Of a stretch of 48,315 nt of DNA, positions 32,631-40,474 are shown in pieces. The stretch is from contig JAMNYG010000209.1 of NCBI GenBank assembly GCA_023622945.1, positions 1 to 48,315 of the forward strand, read 5' to 3'. The position numbers were made by a program, and so were the translations under genes. This stretch comes from Bacillota bacterium (GTDB taxonomy: Bacteria; Bacillota; Clostridia; Acetivibrionales; JAMNYG01). The stretch's first letter is position 1; each line of letters starts with the position of its first letter. The notes under the pieces are model-generated. The model did no database searches. It worked only from the letters and a program-made list of their open reading frames with translations, and was not told the origin of the DNA.

Positions 32631-33812
32631 TCAGCAGTGATATACCACACGACCCCTTACCATGGTCATATGAACGGTTATATTTTCATCAAATATAACA
32701 ATGTCTGCATGTTTCCCCGGAACAAGAGACCCTTTATACCTGTCTATTCCCATTATTCTGGCAGGAGTGGCAGTCATCATTTTTACTGCCTCTGCAATGG
32801 GCACTTCGGCTAACTCCACCATGGTTCTCACCAGCCTGTCAGCCGTAGCCACACTGCCTGCGAAGCTCAGTCTGTCCATAGTTTTGGCCACTCCGTTCTC
32901 AACAATTACCTTCTGCCCGTCTTTAAGGCTGCCAAGTATGGACTCTCCCTCCGGCATACCTGCAGCTCTCATGGAATCAGTAACAAGAGCTATTTGGGAA
33001 GGTCCCTTTATTTTATATATAAGCTTCAGCAGGCTTTGAGGCAGATGATGCCCGTCAGCTATAATCTCCACTGTCATGTCATCTATGAGAAAAGCGCTTT
33101 CAACAACGCCTGCGTACCTGTACGCATTTATCCTCCTTACCATGGACATCCCGGAATAAAGATGGGTAACATGGGTGTATCCGCTTTCAAAAGCTTCCTG
33201 TACCTGCTCATATATTGCATTTGAATGGGCGATGGACGGCAGTATACCTTTGCTTCTTAAGAAACGTCCGAACTCCAGGGCTCCGTCAAGTTCGGGAGCA
33301 GCGCTCCACCTGATTATGTCATCGGACCAGGTCAATATTTCCCTATACTCTTCCGGATCAGGGTTTCTTATATACCTGGGATCCTGAGCCCCCCTGTGTT
33401 CCATGGAGAAATACGGTCCCTCAAGATGCAGTCCAAGGAACTCGGCACCGTTTTTGTTAAGTTCCTTTGCCTTTTTATATACACTGAAGGTATTTTTCAG
33501 CTCTTCATTGGTGCTGGTAAGAGTTGTGGGAGTCAGTGCGGTGGTACCATGCCGGGCATGCGTTTCTGCAGCGCCAAGATATGCTTCCACCGTCCCATCC
33601 ATGAAGTCGTGTCCTCCGGCACCATGGGTATGAATATCAATAAATCCTGGAGATATATAACGCCCTCCCGCGTCTATAAGCCTGCAATCGGGTACATCAA
33701 CGTTGTCTTCTCCCACATGGACGATAATGCCGTCTTCAATTACGACACATCCGTTTTTGATTATCCTGTAGGGGGTGATCACATTGCCATTGAATATTTT
33801 AATTTTTCCCAT
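32631..33812 (-). CDS. nagA: NagA-like N-acetylhexosamine-phosphate deacetylase
   Basis: A 393-residue amidohydrolase. His61-x-His63 (FIDIHTHG), Glu131 (HLEGP), His196 (IAHSNA), His217 (THLYSG) and the catalytic Asp279 (VTDSM) are all present. They match N-acetylglucosamine-6-phosphate deacetylases, which yield acetate and the amino-sugar phosphate. The E. coli THLYNAM motif reads THLYSGM here, a change in the substrate-contact loop that could mean a different acetylated sugar. Start ATG 33812 has AGGTGA six bases upstream. The frame extends to 33929 but that part is unconserved. There is no nagB next to it: an aminotransferase and glutamate dehydrogenase take its place. Confidence 0.88.
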   Translation of the reverse strand: MGKIKIFNGNVITPYRIIKNGCVVIEDGIIVHVGEDNVDVPDCRLIDAGGRYISPGFIDIHTHGAGGHDFMDGTVEAYLGAAETHARHGTTALTPTTLTSTNEELKNTFSVYKKAKELNKNGAEFLGLHLEGPYFSMEHRGAQDPRYIRNPDPEEYREILTWSDDIIRWSAAPELDGALEFGRFLRSKGILPSIAHSNAIYEQVQEAFESGYTHVTHLYSGMSMVRRINAYRYAGVVESAFLIDDMTVEIIADGHHLPQSLLKLIYKIKGPSQIALVTDSMRAAGMPEGESILGSLKDGQKVIVENGVAKTMDRLSFAGSVATADRLVRTMVELAEVPIAEAVKMMTATPARIMGIDRYKGSLVPGKHADIVIFDENITVHMTMVRGRVVYHC

Positions 33813-33904
33813 TTTTTTCACCTGCCCGATCAAACAAATAAGGCAATAAAGCCAATAAACAAGGCGATTAAAAATCTGTCCGCGCAAATACCAAATATCA
33901 GAGA

Positions 33905-33937
33905 TTGAGAGTGGAAGATTAAAACTCATCCACTCTC
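33905..33937 (-). terminator. hairpin between the aminotransferase and nagA
   Basis: Ten-base arms TGAGAGTGGA (33905-33914) and TCCACTCTCA (33928-33937). The T-run on the minus strand is weak. It may partially separate nagA from upstream genes. Confidence 0.5.
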
Positions 33938-33978
33938 ACCTCCGTATTTTTCCAATTGCGCCGAATTTAAATACTTGT

Positions 33979-35388
33979 TTAACCGTTGATTTTCTTAGCT
34001 TCCTCTACGGCATAAGCAAATACTTCAAGTCCTTCCCTGAGGGCTTCTTCGTTTATTGTAAGAGGCGGGCAAATCTTAATGGTAGCCCCTGCACCTACCG
34101 GCGCAAAGAAGAGCAGGCCATTTTCCACGGATATTCTGCATACATCATGTGCAAAATCGGGATCCACTTCCTTGGTTCCGTTCTTCACAAAGATTACGCC
34201 CCATGCCAGTCCGACCCCTTTTACGTTTCCTATGACGTCAGGGTGCTTCTTTTGAAGGCCGGTAAGGAATTCCTTGCAGATTTCACCCAGCCTTGCTGCA
34301 TTTTCGCCCACGTTGTTCTCAATCATGTAATTAATGTTGGCCAGTGCAGCTGCTGCACATACGGGGTTACCGGTATGAGTGCTTGTCATTTCATTGGGAC
34401 CGTACAGATCCATAACATCCGGACGTCCGATCACTGCAGAAAGAGGCAGTGAGCTGGTTATTCCCTTACCGCAGCATACCAGGTCAGGAACTATTCCATA
34501 ATGCTGGAATGCGAACAGTTTTCCTGTACGGAACATACCGGCCTGCACTTCGTCAAAGGCCAGGATAATATCATGTTTATCACAGAACTCCCTGAGCCTC
34601 TTGGCAAATCCTACCGGCATCAACTGTACCCAGCCTCCCTGGAAGGTCTCGGGCATAATACCCGCGATTGTGTCAAAGTCCACATTTTGTTCTTCCAGGT
34701 ATGAAAGCCATGTTTTAAAGCATTTGTCGTCTGAATAGTCAGGGTTGCTCTCGTCTGCCCAGTCATATTTGAAAGCATTGGGGAAAGGTACCTGGATTAT
34801 ATCAGGGTCAAGGTTGACAATCCACTCCTTTAGCCTGGGAGATCCGCCCGCCAGCTGTGCTCCAAGGGTTCTTCCATGGAAGTCGTCATGGAAGGTTACT
34901 ATCTTTATCTTCTTGTTTCCGCCAACCTTGCGTCCGTAAGTCCTGCTGAGCTTAATGGCACATTCGGTGGTCTCGGATCCTGTGGTCAGAAGGAATACCT
35001 TTTTCAGGGGCTCAGGACATATTTCAGACAGCTTCTTTACAAGCTTTGCCCTTATTTCGGTAGGGAAGCAATAGTTATGCAGAAGGCCGTGCTCAACCTG
35101 TTCTATTATGGCCTTCTTAATAGCTTCATTTCCGTGTCCTGCGTTTGTCACCAAAACTCCGGAGCTGAAGTCTATCCACTTGTTTCCATAGCGGTCATAA
35201 ACATTAAAGCCTTCAGCCCTGTCCCATATCACCAGGGGCTGTCCCGTCATGGATCTGGGCTCATACTTGCGAAGTTGCTCGATTATTTCCATTGACTCGG
35301 GCACGGGAATCTTATCGGTGACTATCCTTCTATATTTGGTTTCGATTCTTTTTACATCCCTCGGCACCATATCAAAACTCTTTGCCAT
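33979..35388 (-). CDS. class III aminotransferase (GabT/ArgD-type)
   Basis: A 469-residue PLP-dependent transaminase. The PLP lysine is Lys308 (CCGKGITSSLP), Asp279 (AFDEVQAG) lies under the ring, and TTGSETTECAIKLSR binds the phosphate. The family includes 4-aminobutyrate, ornithine and omega-amino acid enzymes, and the substrate cannot be told from the sequence. Start ATG 35388 has GGAG eight bases upstream. Neighbours (deacetylase, glutamate dehydrogenase, UxaE cluster) suggest amino-group removal from a sugar-derived compound, by inference. Confidence 0.9.
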   Translation of the reverse strand: MAKSFDMVPRDVKRIETKYRRIVTDKIPVPESMEIIEQLRKYEPRSMTGQPLVIWDRAEGFNVYDRYGNKWIDFSSGVLVTNAGHGNEAIKKAIIEQVEHGLLHNYCFPTEIRAKLVKKLSEICPEPLKKVFLLTTGSETTECAIKLSRTYGRKVGGNKKIKIVTFHDDFHGRTLGAQLAGGSPRLKEWIVNLDPDIIQVPFPNAFKYDWADESNPDYSDDKCFKTWLSYLEEQNVDFDTIAGIMPETFQGGWVQLMPVGFAKRLREFCDKHDIILAFDEVQAGMFRTGKLFAFQHYGIVPDLVCCGKGITSSLPLSAVIGRPDVMDLYGPNEMTSTHTGNPVCAAAALANINYMIENNVGENAARLGEICKEFLTGLQKKHPDVIGNVKGVGLAWGVIFVKNGTKEVDPDFAHDVCRISVENGLLFFAPVGAGATIKICPPLTINEEALREGLEVFAYAVEEAKKING

Positions 35389-35496
35389 ACATCATACTCC
35401 TCTCTTTTTTCAGCCGGAAAGCCGGCATTTTTATATCTTAACTGTTTTTATAATTTAAGATGTTTTATATCTTAAATAAAACATGATTTTAATAAC

Positions 35497-36465
35497 TTAA
35501 ATGAAATATGTCCTTAAAATAAACTGTACTATTGAAATGGTAACAACCGATAAAAATGTGGAAACGCCTATCATATTTGCGCTGAGTTCTTCATCAGCTC
35601 CCATTTCACTAGCCATTATATAGCTTGAAACGGAAGTGGGCATGGCTGTCAGTATTACGCTTGTTCCCACATCAACGCCGCTGAACTTAAAAACGTACAG
35701 CGCCATAAAGAGGGCAATAGCAGGCATAACCAACAGCTTTATGACGGATCCCCACAGAACCAGTTTGAGGTTCTTTTTCATCTGCTTTATCTCTATGGAA
35801 CATCCTATGGACAAAAGGGCAAGGGGCAATGACAAGCCACTGGAAGTCTTCAGAAACTCATCTATCACTCCTATTTTCAGCACCGGCACTTTAAAATAGG
35901 ATAACAGCAATCCCAGCACTGATGAGAATATAAAGGGATTGGTGATGAAACTGTAGAGCTTTTCGGCCATGACATTCAAAGCCTTTTTGTTCTCTCCGTT
36001 TCCTGCTGTCCCTTTCCTGATTCCTCTGAATACTTCCAGGGAAATGACGGTGTAAAGTATCACCAGCGGCGAATCGAATCCGTTCACTACAGCCGCCCTG
36101 GACATCGCCTCTTCTCCGTAAAATCCGTTGACGATCGGAAGTCCCATATAACCCTGGTTTGATCTGAAACAGCTTATATTGAAGGATCCGCTCTTGCGCC
36201 TGTCCTTTATGAGGAATGCCATAATGAAAGTAAGGACAAACATTATGCTTGTCATCATCAAATTATGGGCTACCAGGCTGAGCCTGAAAGTGCTTACAAA
36301 GTCAAATGAAACAATGGACCTGAACGTCATAGCCGGAAAAGCGTAGTAGTACACAAACTTGCTTAAGAAATTTTTTATTTCAGGAGTGATTATTCCTTTG
36401 TATTTCAGGACATAGCCCATTGCCACGAATATAAAAATCGGTATTGTAATAGCAAGTATCTCCAT
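35497..36465 (-). CDS. AEC-family transporter (auxin efflux carrier type)
   Basis: A 322-residue polytopic membrane protein with about ten hydrophobic helices arranged as two five-helix halves around a central polar loop. It carries FSKFVYYYAFPAMTF-type and SLPLALLSIGCSIE motifs of the auxin efflux carrier/malate permease family, which exports or imports organic acids. Start ATG 36465 has AGGGG upstream. It follows the Gfo/Idh gene by 30 nt, so the two are cotranscribed. Substrate is likely an organic acid. Confidence 0.88.
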   Translation of the reverse strand: MEILAITIPIFIFVAMGYVLKYKGIITPEIKNFLSKFVYYYAFPAMTFRSIVSFDFVSTFRLSLVAHNLMMTSIMFVLTFIMAFLIKDRRKSGSFNISCFRSNQGYMGLPIVNGFYGEEAMSRAAVVNGFDSPLVILYTVISLEVFRGIRKGTAGNGENKKALNVMAEKLYSFITNPFIFSSVLGLLLSYFKVPVLKIGVIDEFLKTSSGLSLPLALLSIGCSIEIKQMKKNLKLVLWGSVIKLLVMPAIALFMALYVFKFSGVDVGTSVILTAMPTSVSSYIMASEMGADEELSANMIGVSTFLSVVTISIVQFILRTYFI

Positions 36466-36495
36466 ATTGACCCCTACAATTATGAAATTTGCTGT

Positions 36496-37710
36496 TTATT
36501 CGAATCTGATGTTCATGTCTTCGTCAAATACGACGAACTTTCCTCCGGCATCGGCGCTCATCCTTACTGCATTGTTGATGGCAACGCCTATAAGTGCCTG
36601 CCTGGGAAGACCTCTTGTTTCTTCCATTTCCTTTATTATTTTCTTTCTCACTTCAAGGGCTTCCTGTTCGCTCAAGCCTCTTGTAGCTGCCACAATTCTT
36701 CTGATATCATTAAAGCCCTGAACTATGCTGTCGTATCCGTATCCCACATTATCAACTTCTCCGGGGAAATCGAAGCTGTCGTATTGTTTGAAGAAGTTGG
36801 GATTGTAGTCTTCATAGCCTTTTTCCTCTGTCACGAAATGGGTGTTTCTGTCCTTGTGGTCAGCCCAGTACTCTCCCATAGTTCCCAATAGCTGCATTCC
36901 CTGGTTTGTCATGGCGCTGTTCTTAGGATTGTTGACCCATGAAGTCTGGATGAAGAATATTGATCCGTCTTCCCATTCAATGGTTGCCTGCACTGCATCA
37001 TATGCATTCTTGCCCTTGGTAGGAAGGAACTTCTTCTGTCCGAAGGCAACAAGCCTCTTGGGCTTCAAACCGGTAACGAAATAGTATGCATCAGCATAGT
37101 GAACTCCTATATACTCGAAAGGAGAGCTCTTTTCACACCAGTCTTTGAAAACCTCCAGGGCCATGTACTTGGGCTCTTCAATCCAGGCATGCCCGTGGAG
37201 CATCTCTCCCAGCTCGCCTCTTCTGTATTTATACCTTGCTGCTCTTATAGACCTGTCATGCCTCTTGTGGTAATCTGTCAATACATAGATTCCTTTCTCC
37301 TCGGCTGCCTTGATTATCTGATGCGCTTCGTCAACTTTAAGGCAAAGAGGCTTTTCCACTATAACATGTCTTCCGGCTTCGATGGCCGCCATGATTACAG
37401 GGGTGTGCAGGTGATCGGGAGTGGCTACTACGACTACGCCGTTCTCGGGAAGATCTCTTATTGCATCCCTGAACATGTCCGGGAACTTTTCTTCCGTTCC
37501 GTATTTGTCAGGATCCGGATACCCCTTAAATTTGTTTTTGGGGAATAATTGCTGAAGTTCCCTGATTATACCCCCTGTCAGGGTGCTGATGGAAACATTG
37601 CCTATTCTTCCGTATCTCTGTTCCTGAAAGATGGTCGGAAGAATAACTTCCCTGCTTATCATTCCGCCTCCCACAAGGAGAACATCAAGCTTTCCGTCAA
37701 AATGGTTCAT
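36496..37710 (-). CDS. Gfo/Idh/MocA-family oxidoreductase
   Basis: A 404-residue NAD(P)-dependent sugar dehydrogenase type. The Rossmann fold starts LDVLLVGGGMIS, the catalytic motif is EKPLCL (Lys), and the substrate region is YHKRHDRS...EPKYMALE. The C-terminal half is the alpha/beta oxidoreductase domain. Substrates in this family are sugars, inositols and amino-sugar nucleotides, and none can be assigned here. Start ATG 37710 has AGGAGG upstream. First gene after the lacI-type regulator and the head of a run that continues with AEC, aminotransferase, NagA, glutamate dehydrogenase and LarA. Confidence 0.88.
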   Translation of the reverse strand: MNHFDGKLDVLLVGGGMISREVILPTIFQEQRYGRIGNVSISTLTGGIIRELQQLFPKNKFKGYPDPDKYGTEEKFPDMFRDAIRDLPENGVVVVATPDHLHTPVIMAAIEAGRHVIVEKPLCLKVDEAHQIIKAAEEKGIYVLTDYHKRHDRSIRAARYKYRRGELGEMLHGHAWIEEPKYMALEVFKDWCEKSSPFEYIGVHYADAYYFVTGLKPKRLVAFGQKKFLPTKGKNAYDAVQATIEWEDGSIFFIQTSWVNNPKNSAMTNQGMQLLGTMGEYWADHKDRNTHFVTEEKGYEDYNPNFFKQYDSFDFPGEVDNVGYGYDSIVQGFNDIRRIVAATRGLSEQEALEVRKKIIKEMEETRGLPRQALIGVAINNAVRMSADAGGKFVVFDEDMNIRFE

Positions 37711-37756
37711 AAACTATACCTCCTACATCAGAATTTTTATATTAAATATATCGCAT

Positions 37757-37785
37757 AATGTATTTCATATTATTACTACAGTAAA
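37757..37785 (-). promoter_or_regulatory. possible promoter for the Gfo/Idh transcript
   Basis: On the minus strand TTTACT (37785-37780), a 17-nt spacer and TACATT (37762-37757). Each box is two bases from consensus. It lies 47 nt before the start codon. Confidence 0.35.
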
Positions 37786-37863
37786 TATTGCCGTTCGGAT
37801 TTCTCATGCATGCCCGGCGCAACATGAAGGTGGGTTATTGCATGCATTTATCCCAAACATACC

Positions 37864-38931
37864 CTACGTCTTCTGCAAAAGATTCCTGACCGATTTCCTT
37901 ATTATAAGTGACGGCTCAAGAACTACGGACACATCCTCATAACCGTTATCGTTCATGCTGTCCAAAAGAAGTTTGCAGGCCAGCCTGCCGGTTTCAAAGG
38001 ACGGCTGGTTCACTGTTGTCAGAGGAGGATTTATCATGGATGAAATCTCTATGTTATCAAAACCTATAACCGAAATATCCTCAGGCACCCTAACACCATA
38101 ATTTGTAAGCCCTTGTATGATGCCTATTGCCGTCATATCATTTACGGCAAATACAGCCGTTGGTTTATCCTTAAGATCCATGATTTTAACAGCCAGTTTC
38201 TTTCCGTTTTCAAATTCATATGTTCCGTTTTCCTGCTCTTCTTCAGATTCAGATTCAATTACATAATCCTCCTCGAAAGGAATACCGTGCTTAAGGAGTG
38301 CAAGCCTGAAGCCCTCCATTGTTTCCCTTCTGCTCCTTCTGGTGAGAGGGGAAGTGGCAAAAGCAATTTTCCTGTGTCCCATACTGATAAGATGTTCCAC
38401 AGCCATCAAACCGCCTTTTATATAATTAAAGCCTACCTTGCTGCACTTGATATCATCCGTCCACTGATCAAAAACAACTATCCGAACTCCGTTTGCCTGA
38501 AGTTCCTTTAAATAATCGTGGTTTTCTCCTATGGACGATATCACTATACCTCTGACCTGTTTTTGATACAGCGAATTGATATATTTTCTTTCTGTCTCGG
38601 AATCTCTGAATGAATTGCAGAGCAATATGTTATATCCTCTTTGCCTTGCCTCCTGCTCAATTCCAAGGATTATCTGAGAGTAGAAGGGATTTGATATGGT
38701 AGGTATTATCACTCCTATGTCCATGCTTATGTTCTTTTTTAACATCCTTCCTACCATATTGGGCGTATAATTGAGCTTTTTGGCGGCATCAATTATTCTT
38801 TGGCGAACTTCTTCCTTTACAGGATATCCGCTGTTGCTCAACACTCTCGAAACGGTTGCTGCTGACGTGCCTGCCTCGGCTGCTACATCGTAAATAGTGA
38901 CTTTTTTTGTTTTATTGGTCTGTTCTTTCAT
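37864..38931 (-). CDS. LacI-family transcriptional regulator
   Basis: A 355-residue repressor with an N-terminal LacI helix-turn-helix (VTIYDVAAEAGTSAATVSRVLS) and hinge (NYTPNMVGRML), and a periplasmic-binding-type effector domain (DIGVIIPTISNPFYS; VIGFDNIEISSM). Start is ATG 38931 with GGTGA five bases upstream. An earlier ATG 38943 lacks a site. It sits between the uxaE-uxaC pair and the Gfo/Idh run, and has its own promoter with a CG-centred operator. Effector is likely a sugar acid from the pathway, by context. Confidence 0.92.
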   Translation of the reverse strand: MKEQTNKTKKVTIYDVAAEAGTSAATVSRVLSNSGYPVKEEVRQRIIDAAKKLNYTPNMVGRMLKKNISMDIGVIIPTISNPFYSQIILGIEQEARQRGYNILLCNSFRDSETERKYINSLYQKQVRGIVISSIGENHDYLKELQANGVRIVVFDQWTDDIKCSKVGFNYIKGGLMAVEHLISMGHRKIAFATSPLTRRSRRETMEGFRLALLKHGIPFEEDYVIESESEEEQENGTYEFENGKKLAVKIMDLKDKPTAVFAVNDMTAIGIIQGLTNYGVRVPEDISVIGFDNIEISSMINPPLTTVNQPSFETGRLACKLLLDSMNDNGYEDVSVVLEPSLIIRKSVRNLLQKT

Positions 38932-38951
38932 CTGGTTCACCATAGAAACAC

Positions 38952-38971
38952 AATAGAAATCGATTACTATT
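38952..38971. promoter_or_regulatory. CG-centred near-palindrome, probable LacI operator
   Basis: AATAGAAATCGATTACTATT is a 20-bp palindrome with nine of ten base pairs matched, centred on CG as is usual for LacI-family sites. It lies immediately after the -10 of the lacI-type gene, at the expected transcription start, so autorepression is likely. No copy was found upstream of lplD, uxaE or the Gfo/Idh gene. Confidence 0.65.
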
Positions 38972-38973
38972 TA

Positions 38974-39002
38974 ATTGTATAATAATTTCCTAAATAATGC
39001 AA
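38974..39002 (-). promoter_or_regulatory. promoter for the lacI-type gene
   Basis: On the minus strand TTGCAT (39002-38997), a 17-nt spacer and TACAAT (38979-38974). The operator-like palindrome overlaps the start site. Confidence 0.65.
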
Positions 39003-39017
39003 GGGATAAATAAAAGA

Positions 39018-39114
39018 ATGGGGACATTTTTCCGGAACAAAGAAAAATGATATGCCGGAATAACATTTGGCCGTTATTCCGCGGCATATCACTTTCTTCC
39101 CACATTGTGTCCCC
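39018..39114 (-). terminator. long hairpin after the UxaC-like gene, flanked by GGGGACA/TGTCCCC
   Basis: Inner arms TGATATGCC-GGAATAAC and GTTATTCC-GC-GGCATATCA (39048-39091) with AAGAAA/TTTCTT below, then on the minus strand a run of Ts. The outer ends GGGGACA (39020-39026) and TGTCCCC (39108-39114) are also complementary. It works as the terminator of the uxaE-uxaC pair and belongs to the GGGGAC repeat family. Confidence 0.75.
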
Positions 39115-39161
39115 GCACTTAATATGACAAACGTCCCATTTACGCTTAAGTGTCGCTTTTC

Positions 39162-40415
39162 TTAAAACTTCATCTTAAGAAAGCTCCAGAAGTTGCCTCC
39201 GAACAATTTATCCACATCGCGCCTGATTTCATCTTCTCTTATAACCCATCCCGTATCAAGTATGTCCCTGTATTTCTCATACAAGACCCTGGCTATTATC
39301 CTGCGGGAATGCTCCCATTTATATATCAGCTGGTCCAGAACACGCGCATCGGAGTGCTGCGGGATTACACTCACGCCAAGCAATTCAAACCGCATCCTGG
39401 TCATTTCCTCAACCAGGCTTGGATTATTGAGGAACCACCAGCATCCGAAAACCAGGAGATTTCTGAACTTCCTTGCAGCAACACACAGCTCGTGCTGGTT
39501 CTCCCTGGCAAGCATGGTCACCAGGAACTTGTTATGAGGGTATTTGGAACACAGGTATTCCACCGTGTTAATGTCACTCTTCCCCACGCTGTCTCCTGCC
39601 AGCTTCAACCCAGGATTGACAAGCTTCTTGACGCCTATCATCATGGCAAAAGGTATATCCCTCTCCCGGGAAACGGGTATTATGCATTCCTCCACAATTA
39701 TTGATCTTGCAGATTCTTCGGGAACCTTAAAAGTCGGAGGAAGAGATGCTGCCATGTACACCGGCTCCATCCTGTCTATCCAGTCATTCAGGAAACGGCG
39801 TATCTCAGACAAAGTTTTGCCGTTCAGTTTTTCCTCAACGTCATAACCCCACTCTTTAAGCCTGGAATATTTATTGCTCCAGTCATTGAGTAGAGGATCT
39901 ATCCTCAGAGCCGCTTTAAACCTGGGATCTCCCTTGTAGCTGGTAAGCCATACCGACCTTTCGGCATCTTCGAAGGGATCATTTGTCATTACAAGGGTTT
40001 CAACCTTTGAGATCTCCAGTACCATATCAATATATTCCCGGATAGTCATTCCCCTGAAGAAATTCCTGTATGATGCCAGATCCCTTCCCGCCACGTCAAG
40101 ACCAAGCTTCTCCAGTACCGTCAGCACGCCTCTGCATGCTTCGCTGTACGGAGAGTTTTTAATAAACAGGGTATCCCATATCAGGTCAGCCTGCTCGGTC
40201 TTCGACAAGGACCAGAACTTTTCGTAAGGCATATCCAGCCAGCGCATGGTTTCTGCAATAAGATAATGGTATGTAATCAATTCGTCTATTCCCCACAGGA
40301 GCAGGTCACCAAAGTCAGGAGTGAACAGGTGGGTATGCACATCGGTTATTTTAGCCTGGTCAACAAATCTGTCCACAGCCTTCCTGAGGTCATATGCATT
40401 GCGGATTACCTTCAT
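39162..40415 (-). CDS. uronate isomerase-like amidohydrolase (UxaC superfamily)
   Basis: A 417-residue protein of the uronate isomerase/amidohydrolase superfamily. His27-x-His29 (ITDVHTHL) is the metal site and WGIDELITYHYLIAETMRW matches the UxaC segment around the active site. WWFLNNPSLVEEM and the HSDARVLDQ region mirror UxaC's C-terminal WWFND and TDSRSF blocks. It is shorter than the usual 470 residues, so classical UxaC is not certain. Likely reaction: galacturonate/glucuronate to tagaturonate/fructuronate. Start ATG 40415 has AGGAGTGA upstream. It follows uxaE by 59 nt on the same strand. Confidence 0.75.
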   Translation of the reverse strand: MKVIRNAYDLRKAVDRFVDQAKITDVHTHLFTPDFGDLLLWGIDELITYHYLIAETMRWLDMPYEKFWSLSKTEQADLIWDTLFIKNSPYSEACRGVLTVLEKLGLDVAGRDLASYRNFFRGMTIREYIDMVLEISKVETLVMTNDPFEDAERSVWLTSYKGDPRFKAALRIDPLLNDWSNKYSRLKEWGYDVEEKLNGKTLSEIRRFLNDWIDRMEPVYMAASLPPTFKVPEESARSIIVEECIIPVSRERDIPFAMMIGVKKLVNPGLKLAGDSVGKSDINTVEYLCSKYPHNKFLVTMLARENQHELCVAARKFRNLLVFGCWWFLNNPSLVEEMTRMRFELLGVSVIPQHSDARVLDQLIYKWEHSRRIIARVLYEKYRDILDTGWVIREDEIRRDVDKLFGGNFWSFLKMKF

Positions 40416-40474
40416 GTATATCACTCCTATCATTTATATTTGGCTGACGTTTTTACCCTTTGCCGAGAATGTCC

